NCBI RefSeq assembly: GCF_000443165.1
Contig: NZ_ATJV01000070.1
Span: forward strand, 1 to 64,000
DNA from: Thauera terpenica 58Eu
GTDB lineage: Bacteria; Pseudomonadota; Gammaproteobacteria; Burkholderiales; Rhodocyclaceae
Length of the DNA: 64,000 nt
Direction: 5' to 3'
Below the pieces are notes generated by a model that saw nothing but the letters and a program-made list of their open reading frames with translations, did no database searches and was not told the DNA's origin. The translations under genes were made by a program, and so were the position numbers. Of this stretch, positions 8,541-17,091 are shown piece after piece (position 1 is the first letter of the stretch; each line of letters opens with the position of its first letter).

Positions 8541-9946
8541 GTCAATGCCTCCGGCAAGGCGATCCACTGCACGAGAAAATCGCCTTCGCTTTCCAGGCAG
8601 CGGCAATCCAGCAGCAGGCGGCCACTCGAGAGGCGCCCGATGATGGGTAGCGGCAGGCCACGCAGCGCTGCTGCCAGGCTGCGCAGCTCGCCGTCATCGC
8701 CCGACAAGGGCGCGATCTCGAGGGCGGCGCTGGGCAGGGTCTCCACTGGCAAGGCGCCGCTGCCGATCAGGCTGTGACAGGGCACCACCGTGAGCCGGAA
8801 GCGCGCGCCCAGCGCCGCAGCGATGGCTGGCTGCACACGCCTGGCCTGAGCCTCGATGTCAGCCAGCGGCCGGGTCAGCAGGCGCAGGGTGGGCAGACGC
8901 TCCTTGAGCGTGGCGGGATTGCGGTAGAGCTTGAGGACTTCGGCCAGGGCCGCGAGATTGAGTTTGTCGAGGCGCAGCACCCGCTTCAAGGGATTCTTGC
9001 GGATGCGCTCGATCAGCTCCCTGCGCCCGGCGACGATGCCGCACTGCGGCCCACCCAGCAGCTTGTCGCCGCTGAAGGTGATCACGTCCGCGCCCTGGGC
9101 CACGGTGGCGGCCACGGTGGGCTCGGCGGGCAGGCCGAGGGCGGCGAAATCCACCAGGCTGCCGCTGCCCATGTCCACCACGAAGGGTAGCCTGCGCTCA
9201 TGCGCCAGGGTGGCCAGGGCTTTTTCATCCACGCTGTGGGTGAAGCCCTCGACGCGATAGTTGCTGGTGTGCACCTTCATCAGCAAGGCCGTGTGCTCGC
9301 CGATGGCACCCGCGTAGTCCTTCAGATGGGTGCGATTGGTGGTGCCCACCTCCACCAGGTGACAGCCGGCGCGGGCCATGATCTCGGGCACCCTGAAGGA
9401 GCCGCCGATCTCCACCAGCTCCCCGCGAGAGGTGGGCACTTCGCGCCCCAGAGCCAGGGTATTGAGGACGAGGAAGATCGCCGCCGCGTTGTTGTTGACC
9501 ACGGTGGCCGCTTCGGTGCCGGAGAGCTCGCAGATCAGGGCTTCGACGTGCTTGTCGCGCTCTCCGCGCTTGCCCTGGGCCAGATCGAATTCCAGGGTGG
9601 ATGGAGCCGTGGCCACCGCCACCATGGCCGCCACCGCCTCAGCGGGCAGCAGGGCACGGCCGAGGTTGGTGTGGAGCACGGTGCCGGTGAGGTTGAACAC
9701 CGAGCGCAAAGTGGGCTGGTGACGAGCCTGCAGTTCAGCCTCCACGCGCTGGCTGAAAACCTCGTCGGCGACCAGCGCCGGACGGCCGTGATCGAGTTGC
9801 TGCCGCAGTTGCGCCTGCACGCCGCGGATTGCCCGACTGACCTCGCCATGACCATAGCGCGCGACAGCGTCACTCATCTGCTGCAGCATGGTTTCGACTG
9901 AGGGTAGGGCTCGACGCGGGTCCGGGGCCGGCATGGGGGCGTTCAT
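8537..9946 (-). CDS. selA: L-seryl-tRNA(Sec) selenium transferase
   Basis: 469-aa PLP enzyme converting Ser-tRNA(Sec) to Sec-tRNA(Sec). It is full length for the family, with the N-terminal ALPSVETML start, NLTGTVLHTNLGRALL, and the PLP lysine Lys295 in TFSGDKLLGGPQCG. ATG at 9946 with GGAGAT upstream; an in-frame ATG at 9934 is possible. It appears intact, yet the coupled selB is only a stub, and no selD or tRNA-Sec gene is visible in the window. It is either a leftover or works with a selB elsewhere. Confidence 0.93.
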   Translation of the reverse strand: MNAPMPAPDPRRALPSVETMLQQMSDAVARYGHGEVSRAIRGVQAQLRQQLDHGRPALVADEVFSQRVEAELQARHQPTLRSVFNLTGTVLHTNLGRALLPAEAVAAMVAVATAPSTLEFDLAQGKRGERDKHVEALICELSGTEAATVVNNNAAAIFLVLNTLALGREVPTSRGELVEIGGSFRVPEIMARAGCHLVEVGTTNRTHLKDYAGAIGEHTALLMKVHTSNYRVEGFTHSVDEKALATLAHERRLPFVVDMGSGSLVDFAALGLPAEPTVAATVAQGADVITFSGDKLLGGPQCGIVAGRRELIERIRKNPLKRVLRLDKLNLAALAEVLKLYRNPATLKERLPTLRLLTRPLADIEAQARRVQPAIAAALGARFRLTVVPCHSLIGSGALPVETLPSAALEIAPLSGDDGELRSLAAALRGLPLPIIGRLSSGRLLLDCRCLESEGDFLVQWIALPEALT

Positions 9947-10260
9947 GGCTGTGCGGTATCTCCGTCCCTGATCGGCGCGCCTGTTGCGGCCACCTTTTTT
10001 CTGGCCAAACCGCGGAGGCACTTGCTGGAGGTGCTCGGCCAGAATCTGCTCTGCAGCGAGTATATCGCCCACAAGCTCAAGTTCGAAGCCCAACTGAATG
10101 AGGATGTGGACAGGCCTTGCCGCCACCGCAAGCCATAGCCACAACTGCCGCCCCCGACGCGTTACGATCTGCAACGAGCTTGGCTCTCCACTGAACAAGC
10201 TGCAGCCCTCCCTGGATCAGGAACGCAGCGCTGAAATACGCATTGCTGAAGGAGATGATG
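9947..10260. other. Intergenic region between selA and the DUF1214 gene
   Basis: About 310 bp carrying the divergent promoters of selA and the DUF1214 gene. The plus strand is open in one frame from about 9972 to a stop near 10140 without a start codon. I do not recognise the peptide. I saw no tRNA-Sec cloverleaf, hairpin terminator or insertion sequence end here. Confidence 0.4.
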
Positions 10261-11415
10261 ATGACCGCGAAATCGCCACAAGGCGCCTTGGATATTGAGG
10301 ATGGCCTTGTTTCAGGACGCCTCTGGGACGAGTACTGCGACGCGATCAAGCGCGTTGGCCGCCACCTGTTGAGGCCGGAGGCCCCCCGTGACGCTTTCAA
10401 CCAGGCCGAGGGCGTGCGCTATCTGACAAGGATGGTGCGCGCCGGGCTCGAATTGATGGTGGAAGCGGGCACACCCGAATTCCCACGCTTTTCCGACCCT
10501 GCCGGCGGTTTCATCAAGATCGGCGGCGACAACCCCGACAACCTTTACCTCAGCACCCCGATCAGCGGCGAGCTGGAATACCGCATTCACGGCCAGCGCG
10601 GCGACGCACCGACGATCAACTTCGCGACCAAGAACGGGGGCTACCAGAAGCCGGGGGCCAAAATGCTGGGCACGGGCTTTCTCGACGGACGTGAGCTGGA
10701 AGTCGATGAAGGCGGGAATTTCGAGATCCTGGTCTCGGCCAGGCGCCCGCCATCAGGAAACTGGTTGCCGATGGAGCCCGACAGCAATCTGCTCCTCATC
10801 CGTCAGACCTTCCACGACCGGCGCAGCGAGCACGCCGCACAGCTGCACATCGAGCGCCTCGGCAGCACCGACGCCCCGCCAGCGCTGGACCCCCAGGCCT
10901 TCGTGGGCCAGCTCATGGCCGCAGCCCGCTACACCGAAAACACGGTGAAGCTGTTCACCGACTGGGCAGCGCACTTCAAGCGTGAACATCACAACACGCT
11001 GCCCCTGGGCGAGCAGAGCATGTTCCAGGCTGCGGGCGGCGACCCCAACATCACCTACTACCACGGCTACTGGGAGCTCGCCGACGACGAGGCCATGGTG
11101 ATCGAGGCCAGCCTGCCACCCTGCGAGTTCTGGAACTTCCAGGTCGATAACTTCTGGATGGAGTCGCTCGACTACCATTGCCAGCGCATTCACCTGAATT
11201 GCCATGGCGCCCGCCTCAACCCGGACGGCAGCGTCACGATCGTGGTCGCGCACCGCGATCCGGGACATCCGAACTGGCTCACCACCGCTGGCCACGCGCT
11301 GGGCACCAGCCTGTTCCGTCTGATCGGGGCGCAAGACAGGCCTGCGCAGATCAAGGTCCGGATCGTCAACTTCGATACGCTGACGGGAGGGCGCGAGCAT
11401 GGATCTCAAGCTTGA
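10261..11415 (+). CDS. DUF1214-domain protein
   Basis: 384-aa protein of unknown biochemical role. The C-terminal part (SLPPCEFWNFQVDNFW, then NPDGSVTIVVAHRDPG and PNWLTTAGHALGTSLFRLIG) is the DUF1214 domain. There is no signal peptide. Three consecutive ATGs (10255, 10258, 10261) follow a GAAGGAG site; the last has the best spacing. It overlaps the downstream sulfotransferase gene by 17 bases, and an SDR follows, so the three are one transcriptional unit. Such trios occur near steroid- or terpenoid-type catabolic genes, which fits the surroundings. Confidence 0.75.
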   Translation: MTAKSPQGALDIEDGLVSGRLWDEYCDAIKRVGRHLLRPEAPRDAFNQAEGVRYLTRMVRAGLELMVEAGTPEFPRFSDPAGGFIKIGGDNPDNLYLSTPISGELEYRIHGQRGDAPTINFATKNGGYQKPGAKMLGTGFLDGRELEVDEGGNFEILVSARRPPSGNWLPMEPDSNLLLIRQTFHDRRSEHAAQLHIERLGSTDAPPALDPQAFVGQLMAAARYTENTVKLFTDWAAHFKREHHNTLPLGEQSMFQAAGGDPNITYYHGYWELADDEAMVIEASLPPCEFWNFQVDNFWMESLDYHCQRIHLNCHGARLNPDGSVTIVVAHRDPGHPNWLTTAGHALGTSLFRLIGAQDRPAQIKVRIVNFDTLTGGREHGSQA

Positions 11416-12565
11416 CGCCCTGCTGAACGAAGCGAGCCGTCGCGCTGACGGACTGAGCGATTTCGGCGATGAGCGCTTCCGCGCGCCGGCGCAGGTACTG
11501 CTCGACGCCATGAACCGCGAGGGCGGACTATCTGCGGCCGGACGCCAGATCTGGCATTCACGCCTGGTCGAGCTGCTCAGGAATCGCCTGCTGATGGAGC
11601 AGTTCTTCAAGCTTCATCCCGAGATCGAAGACGAAGAAATCGGCGGCCCCATCGTCATCGTCGGCCTGCCGCGGACGGGCACCACCTTGCTGCAGCGCAT
11701 CCTCGGCTGCGACCCCCGCTTTCATTCCATGTTCTATTGGGAAACGCGCTTTCCCGCGCCCCTGACCGAACCCGGCACGCCCGGCCCAGACCCCCGCATC
11801 GCCCTGGCCGAAGCGGAAACACAGGCCATGATCGCGGCCAACCCTGCGCTGCTCTCCATTCATCCGCTCGACGCGCGCGAGGCCGACGAGGAGGGCATGC
11901 TGCTTGAGCATTCCTTCCAGAGCTTCTTTGATTGCTATGCCGACATCCCGAGCTACACGCAGTGGATGTGGAGTCACGATCAGCAAGCCGCCTACGAGCA
12001 TCTCCAGCGCATGCTGCGCTTCATTCAGTGGCAAAAACGTCTGCGCGGAGAGGTGGGCCGTGACTGGGTGCTCAAGACCCCTCATCACCTGCGCCAGCTC
12101 GACGTCCTGCTCAAGGTCTTTCCCAAGGCGCGCGTGATCCAGACCCATCGCGATCCACTGCAGACCATCCCCTCCATCGCCAGCTTCATCTACAACCTGT
12201 GGAAAATTCACATGTCGCAGCCGGACCCGTTACGGGCCGGTCGCCAGTGGTCTGCAATCTGGGCGCGCGGAATCGAACACAGCATGGCCGTGCGCAATGA
12301 AATGCCGGCGGAGCGCTTCTTCGATGTCTGGTTCTCCGACACCCTGGACAAGCCGCTCGAGGTCGTCAGAAGCATCTACGACTATCTGAACATCAGCTTT
12401 CCTGCGGACACCCGGGAGCGCATGCAGACCTATCTCGACGCGCACAGCCGTGAGAAACGCCCGGTGCACGAGTACGGCCTCGGGCACTATGGCCTGTCCG
12501 AGGAGCAGATCAAGGCCGACTTCGCAAGTTACCGGGAACGTTACGTCCTGCACCGCAGCCGCTGA
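11399..12565 (+). CDS. Sulfotransferase-family protein
   Basis: 388-aa protein with the PAPS-binding loop GLPRTGTTLLQR (residues 89-100) and a 3'-phosphate segment, ARVIQTHRDPLQTIPS. This is the Sulfotransfer_3 type found in bacteria near lipid and sterol genes. If active it would sulfonate a hydroxyl group of a hydrophobic substrate. It is translationally coupled to the DUF1214 gene and lies 33 bp before the SDR. Acceptor unknown. Confidence 0.8.
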   Translation: MDLKLDALLNEASRRADGLSDFGDERFRAPAQVLLDAMNREGGLSAAGRQIWHSRLVELLRNRLLMEQFFKLHPEIEDEEIGGPIVIVGLPRTGTTLLQRILGCDPRFHSMFYWETRFPAPLTEPGTPGPDPRIALAEAETQAMIAANPALLSIHPLDAREADEEGMLLEHSFQSFFDCYADIPSYTQWMWSHDQQAAYEHLQRMLRFIQWQKRLRGEVGRDWVLKTPHHLRQLDVLLKVFPKARVIQTHRDPLQTIPSIASFIYNLWKIHMSQPDPLRAGRQWSAIWARGIEHSMAVRNEMPAERFFDVWFSDTLDKPLEVVRSIYDYLNISFPADTRERMQTYLDAHSREKRPVHEYGLGHYGLSEEQIKADFASYRERYVLHRSR

Positions 12566-12598
12566 AACCCGAACACGACAATGAGAGGTACTACATCC

Positions 12599-13387
12599 AT
12601 GTTGCTCAAGAACAAAGTCATCATCATCTCCGGCATTGGTCCGGGCCTGGGCGTCAAACTGGCCATCGAGGCGGCGCGCGAGGGCGCGCGCGTCGTCATC
12701 GCCGCGCGCACCCAGGCCAGTCTCGACGACGCCGAAGCACGCATGCTCGAAGTCGCACCGCAATGCACCGTGCTCAAGCAGACCACCGACATCACCGTCC
12801 CCGACCAGTGCCGACGCCTCGCACAGCGCGCGCTGGAGCGCTTCGGGCGTATCGACGGCCTGGTCAACAGCGCCTTTCTGCACGGCGGCCCCGCGCGGCT
12901 GGGCGAGGGCAGCCTGGACGAGCTGCGCGCAGTCTTCGAGACCAATGTGCTGGGCACATTGAACATGACGCAGGCGGTGGTTCCGGCGCTGAAACAAGGC
13001 GGCGGGGGCGCCATCGTCATGGTCAACACCATGGCCACGCGCCTGGCGAACGACTTCGAAGCGGGCTACGCCGCATCCAAGGGCAGCTTGAGCACAGCGG
13101 CCAAGTACCTGGCCCTTGAGCTCGGCCCGCACAACATTCGCGTCAACAGCCTGCTGCCCGGCTGGATGTGGGGCGTCCCCGTGCAGGGCTATGTGAAGCA
13201 CGCGGCCAGAACCGAAGGCGTGACCGAGAAGGCGGTCATCGCACGCATCGCCGCGAACATCCCGCTCGGCCGCATCATCAGGGATGAGGAGTGTGCCCGT
13301 GCCGCGCTCTTCCTCGTCTCCGACCATGCAAGCGCGATCACCGGCGCTCAGCTCGACGCCAATGGTGGCCAGTTCATGGCGGGTTGA
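12599..13387 (+). CDS. Short-chain dehydrogenase/reductase
   Basis: 262-aa SDR oxidoreductase. The nucleotide-binding loop is GIGPGLG (about 13-19), the VNSAF strand and the catalytic YAASKG follow, with MVNTMATRLAN preceding. The ATG at 12599 has a GAGAGG site nine bases upstream and is preferred over the ATG at 12581, which overlaps that site. Third gene of the DUF1214 unit; it likely oxidises or reduces a secondary alcohol/ketone of the same substrate. Confidence 0.87.
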   Translation: MLLKNKVIIISGIGPGLGVKLAIEAAREGARVVIAARTQASLDDAEARMLEVAPQCTVLKQTTDITVPDQCRRLAQRALERFGRIDGLVNSAFLHGGPARLGEGSLDELRAVFETNVLGTLNMTQAVVPALKQGGGGAIVMVNTMATRLANDFEAGYAASKGSLSTAAKYLALELGPHNIRVNSLLPGWMWGVPVQGYVKHAARTEGVTEKAVIARIAANIPLGRIIRDEECARAALFLVSDHASAITGAQLDANGGQFMAG

Positions 13388-13431
13388 AATCGGGCAGACA
13401 GACTCGATGTGAGAGCTCGAGAACGCAATTG

Positions 13432-13466
13432 AAAAGGCCCGCAGTGCGTAACACACTGCGGGCCTT
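13432..13466. terminator. Bidirectional rho-independent terminator
   Basis: AAAGGCCCGCAGTG, a 7-nt loop, then CACTGCGGGCCTTT: a perfect 14-bp stem with A/T flanks on both sides. It lies between the convergent SDR (+) and DUF1302 (-) genes. Confidence 0.85.
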
Positions 13467-13489
13467 TGGCTTCCATGGGCGAGAAAGCC

Positions 13490-15118
13490 TCAGAAGGTGT
13501 ACTTCACCACCATGGACAGCTGATCACGGTCGGTCAGCTGACGATTCTTGACTGAATCGAGGCTGGCATCGCCAAAATAGCCCAGGTAGGTCAGGCCGAT
13601 CTGCAGGTTGCGCCGGTAAGTCATCGTCGCGCCCACGCTCAGGCGGTGATCACCCTCACCCATGCCCAGGTTGCCCTGCAGCGTACGGCCCTTGAGCTGA
13701 CGCGAGTAGCTGATCGGCACACCCAGTTCCCAGTTCTCGATGATGCCCGGGTAGGTCAGACTGAGCGTCGAGGCAAAGGCCAGGCCATAGCTGCCGAAGC
13801 TGAGCGAGTCAGACGCAAGCGTAGGAACGAGACCCAACGAAGTATCACCAGTGGCACCCGGCACGCGTCGTGCGTCGGGGTTACGCACGTCCGTATAAGC
13901 CAGCTCCGCAAGGAAATTGGCCTGCGGTGCGAGGAAAGTCCGTCCGAGGTTGATGAAAGTGTTGACGTTAGTCTGAAGTACGTCGGCCTTGGTAGCCGTA
14001 GGAATAGGAGTTGCGCCTGCAGGTCCCAAACGTGTCTTCACCAGCGCTGGCGCATCCTTGCGGTAGGAAACTTCCGCTCCGAGCGTCGCAATCCCCAAGC
14101 TGGTGCTGAAGGTCGCACCGAGCATCTTGATGTCTTCAAAGTAGCGATGGCGGAAGTTTGGGGCCCTGGGATTAGAGACATAGTCGATATCGACCATCGG
14201 CGCGCGATCATGGTAGTTCAGGTAGATCAGGCCGACTTCGGTTTCATCGGTCACCCGATACTTCGCACCCACACCCCACTGCCCAGTCTTGCCCGGAGCT
14301 TCATCCTGGGCACGGGGCGTCGTGCACACACGCTGACCGCCGATCATGGCATATCCGAGGCAGCTTGCCCCCGGGCCGACAATGTCCGAGGTGCTCATGA
14401 ACGAGCCGGGCGCGTTGACGATCGTCTTGTGCCAGTTGTATTGAACGTGCGCCATCAGCGACAGCTTGTCGGTGGCTTCGTACAGCATCGAGATCTGGTC
14501 TTCCGGCAGCAACTGATCCTTCACCTCGGTACCGGGCACACCCGCCTTGGTGCCGTCGGCAGGCCCTTGCGCACCTGAGATACCCGGAATGAAGAGGGTC
14601 TCGCCCCAGGAAACCACGTGCTTGCCCAGGCGCAGGGTCGCACGCCCCTGATCACCGACGTCAAATGAAGTGTAGCCATAGACGTCCAGCAAGCGACTGT
14701 AGCCCCCGTGGTAACGCTTGGTGTCGCTCGAGAAGCGATTTGCCGGGCCACTCTTGTTCGGGTAGGTGGCGACGCTGTTGTCGTTGCTGCTGTGATACAC
14801 ATCATCGTAGAAGGTACTGGCCGACACGATGAAGCCGGAGGCCCCCTTCTTGAAATGCGTGTCAAGCAACAGGCTGACGCGGTTCGATGTGAGCGCGCCC
14901 TTGTCGAAGTTGTTGTTGCCGTCGTTGCCCGAAGCATTGCCAGCCAGCAGCTTGTCTCGGCCTTCCAGGCGGGTGGACAAGGTGTAGGTGGAGGTCAGGC
15001 GTGACTCGAACACCGCGCCATTGGCAAACTCGACCGCCTCGAAGGCCATCGCCGGCGCCATCGCGCCCATCCCGATCACGGCCAGCGCGATGGGCTTGAT
15101 CTTCTTGTGCAGCTTCAT
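13490..15118 (-). CDS. DUF1302 outer-membrane protein
   Basis: 542 aa. A signal peptide (MKLHKKIKPIALAVIG... ending AMAFEA) is followed by many short amphipathic, aromatic-rich strands and a C-terminal MVVKYTF. The terminal Phe is typical of beta-barrel outer-membrane proteins, and the DUF1302 family is predicted to be such a barrel. It starts 25 bp after the DUF1329 gene. The DUF1329-DUF1302 pair is repeatedly found with hydrophobic-compound (steroid, terpene, alkane-like) degradation genes, so uptake across the outer membrane is the likely job. This role is inferred. Confidence 0.82.
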   Translation of the reverse strand: MKLHKKIKPIALAVIGMGAMAPAMAFEAVEFANGAVFESRLTSTYTLSTRLEGRDKLLAGNASGNDGNNNFDKGALTSNRVSLLLDTHFKKGASGFIVSASTFYDDVYHSSNDNSVATYPNKSGPANRFSSDTKRYHGGYSRLLDVYGYTSFDVGDQGRATLRLGKHVVSWGETLFIPGISGAQGPADGTKAGVPGTEVKDQLLPEDQISMLYEATDKLSLMAHVQYNWHKTIVNAPGSFMSTSDIVGPGASCLGYAMIGGQRVCTTPRAQDEAPGKTGQWGVGAKYRVTDETEVGLIYLNYHDRAPMVDIDYVSNPRAPNFRHRYFEDIKMLGATFSTSLGIATLGAEVSYRKDAPALVKTRLGPAGATPIPTATKADVLQTNVNTFINLGRTFLAPQANFLAELAYTDVRNPDARRVPGATGDTSLGLVPTLASDSLSFGSYGLAFASTLSLTYPGIIENWELGVPISYSRQLKGRTLQGNLGMGEGDHRLSVGATMTYRRNLQIGLTYLGYFGDASLDSVKNRQLTDRDQLSMVVKYTF

Positions 15119-15143
15119 GATTACTTCCTCAAAGTCGATGTGA

Positions 15144-16526
15144 TCACTGGCCCATGGCGCGCAGCGCGGCGGGGGTATACATGTCCGGGGTCAGACCACC
15201 GGCATTGAGAACGTAGGCCTTTTCGCGCTCCTGGATGAGGTTGAAACCGACATAGGTGCCCGAGTTGAGGTCGTGATAGAACGAGGTGCCCGCCTGCCAG
15301 GCATTGAGGTCGAATGCGTAGTAGTGGTTGATGAAGGCGTGCTGCCACAGCTCACCGCGGGTGTCGTAGTAGTCACCCACCGAGGCATGCCAGTTGTCTT
15401 CGTCAATGAACATCACGCGCTTGCCGTAGGCGTGGCGATAGCCTTCCTTGAGCGAACCTTCGAGCACCCACACGCGGTGCAGCTCGTAGCGCAGCAGGTC
15501 GGGGTTGGCGTGACCCTTTTGCAGCATGTCGGCGTACTTCACGTTCTTGCTGTGCAGGCGATAGGAACTGGCCGGGATGTACATTTCCTTCTTGCCCAGC
15601 AGCTTCCACTCATAGCGACTCGGGTCGCCGTTCATCAGACGGTCCTGATCGATCGTCATCTTGCCCGAGGTGGCGCCCATGGGCGAGTCGAAGCCGTAGG
15701 TGGGCAGCTGGCGCACGCGGCGGGTGCCCGGATCATACTGCCAGGCCAGGCGCTTGTTCCGGGCAAAGTTGACCGGCTCCTGCGACCCAGTGAAGCTGCC
15801 GCGGTCGCGCTCGGGCAGCAAGGTGCCCGACAGCGAATAGGCCATCAGCCCTTCCATCGGCTTGCCGATTTGATCCGGCGAAGTGACGACGTTGAGGTTC
15901 TTGTTGATCTGGCGACCCCAGGTGATGGCGCCGTCCGAGCCGATGTCGGCGATGTCGCGCACGATTTCCTCGGTATAGGCGCGGTAGGGGAAGTTCATGT
16001 TGGCCAGGACTTCCATCGGTGCCTTCGGAATCGGGAAGCCGATCGAGCCCTTGTAGCCGGTATACCCCAGCCCGTCATCGATCAATTCAGCTTCAAGAGC
16101 GTTCTTCTTGGCAATCTCGCAGATCTGATCCGGGTAACGGAAGTCCCGGTGGGTCTGATAGACCGGGATACGGAAGGTATCCGGGAAGCGCTTGAACATG
16201 GCCTGCTGACCCGGGCTCAGCTTGTCGGCGTACTGAGCCATGTTGGCCGCGGTGATCTGAAACAGCGGCTTTTCTTCCGGATAGACATCGACCGGATGCT
16301 GGCCGACGTGCAAGGTGTATTCAACGTGGGGGGGCTTGCCCAGCCACTTGCCGGAGAAGGCGGGAATGCTGCCATCGGCGTTGCCAGCGACTTCGGCGCC
16401 GACGCAGGTCAGCTCCTTGCCCAGTTTGGCCGCTTCAGCTTCGCTCACCTTGGCCATCACGGTGCTCGTCATCAGTGACAACGCAATCGTCGTCATGACC
16501 GGTACCCAGACGCGGGTTTTAATCAT
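15144..16526 (-). CDS. DUF1329 periplasmic/outer-membrane-associated protein
   Basis: 460 aa with a signal peptide (hydrophobic residues 8-25, ending VMAKVSE). The body is the DUF1329 family: LGKELTCVGAEVAGN and the C-terminal half with YKMYIPASSYR-like and VGDYYDTRGELWQ segments. The fold resembles lipoprotein-carrier (LolA/B-like) shells that handle hydrophobic ligands. First gene of the operon with the DUF1302 barrel. A candidate operator lies 130 bp upstream. Confidence 0.82.
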   Translation of the reverse strand: MIKTRVWVPVMTTIALSLMTSTVMAKVSEAEAAKLGKELTCVGAEVAGNADGSIPAFSGKWLGKPPHVEYTLHVGQHPVDVYPEEKPLFQITAANMAQYADKLSPGQQAMFKRFPDTFRIPVYQTHRDFRYPDQICEIAKKNALEAELIDDGLGYTGYKGSIGFPIPKAPMEVLANMNFPYRAYTEEIVRDIADIGSDGAITWGRQINKNLNVVTSPDQIGKPMEGLMAYSLSGTLLPERDRGSFTGSQEPVNFARNKRLAWQYDPGTRRVRQLPTYGFDSPMGATSGKMTIDQDRLMNGDPSRYEWKLLGKKEMYIPASSYRLHSKNVKYADMLQKGHANPDLLRYELHRVWVLEGSLKEGYRHAYGKRVMFIDEDNWHASVGDYYDTRGELWQHAFINHYYAFDLNAWQAGTSFYHDLNSGTYVGFNLIQEREKAYVLNAGGLTPDMYTPAALRAMGQ

Positions 16527-16655
16527 TTAAATCTCCTTATTGGCGGGCATTGGTCTCCCCCGATTTATGCAGCAAACTCGACATCGAGAGCGTGTGATCT
16601 CCCTCCATCACCCCTCGATATCGGCTTGCATTATTTTGTTACCGTTGCAAGCGGC

Positions 16656-16673
16656 ACATCGTCCGATAGGACT
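16656..16673. promoter_or_regulatory. Shared operator motif, copy 1
   Basis: ACATCGTCCGATAGGACT. On the minus strand it reads AGTCC-TATC-GGACGATGT, an inverted repeat GTCC-N4-GGAC with a conserved GATGT tail. It lies upstream of DUF1329. The same motif occurs at 19944-19962. Confidence 0.5.
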
Positions 16674-16712
16674 AAGTCGGCGATCGACTCAGGCACTTCT
16701 ACCCCACCGCGC

Positions 16713-17045
16713 TCATTCACACCCGGGGTGAAGCTCATCCACGCGAGCCGCGCAGATGAAATCCTTGCGCGACAGCCCCGCGCAGTCATGGGTCGTATAC
16801 TCGACGCGGCAGCTACCGTAGCGCACGACCAGCACCGGGTGGTGGTCGCAGCCGTGGGCAACCCCGGCCACCGCATTCACAAAGGCCATCGTGTGGTGGT
16901 AGTCGGCAAACGCAAAGTCGCGCACCAGCCGCCCACCCTCCCGCCGCCACGCCGGCACCTGATCCAGCAGCGCGCCGATTTCGGTCTCGCTCAGCGCGGC
17001 CGCAAGCTGCCCACGACCGCAAGGCTCTTGTGCCAGTGTCACCAT
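16713..17045 (-). CDS. Pterin-4a-carbinolamine dehydratase-like protein
   Basis: 110-aa DCoH/PCD-family protein. The signature is clear: GCDHHPVLVVRY, then VEYTTHDCAGLSRKDF. ATG at 17045 with AGGAGG eight bases upstream. In phenylalanine hydroxylase systems this enzyme recycles the pterin cofactor, but no pterin hydroxylase is visible in this window. It lies 46 bp after the acyl-CoA ligase on the same strand. It may be a housekeeping protein or a recruited dehydratase. Confidence 0.85.
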   Translation of the reverse strand: MVTLAQEPCGRGQLAAALSETEIGALLDQVPAWRREGGRLVRDFAFADYHHTMAFVNAVAGVAHGCDHHPVLVVRYGSCRVEYTTHDCAGLSRKDFICAARVDELHPGCE

Positions 17046-17091
17046 GGCATTGCCCTCCTGACGACAATGGCCACGAGTGGCCATGGGGGGA

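Noticed and set aside
10077-10400. 107-codon minus-strand gene between selA and DUF1214
   Set aside because: It overlaps the DUF1214 coding start and has no ribosome site or recognisable domain.
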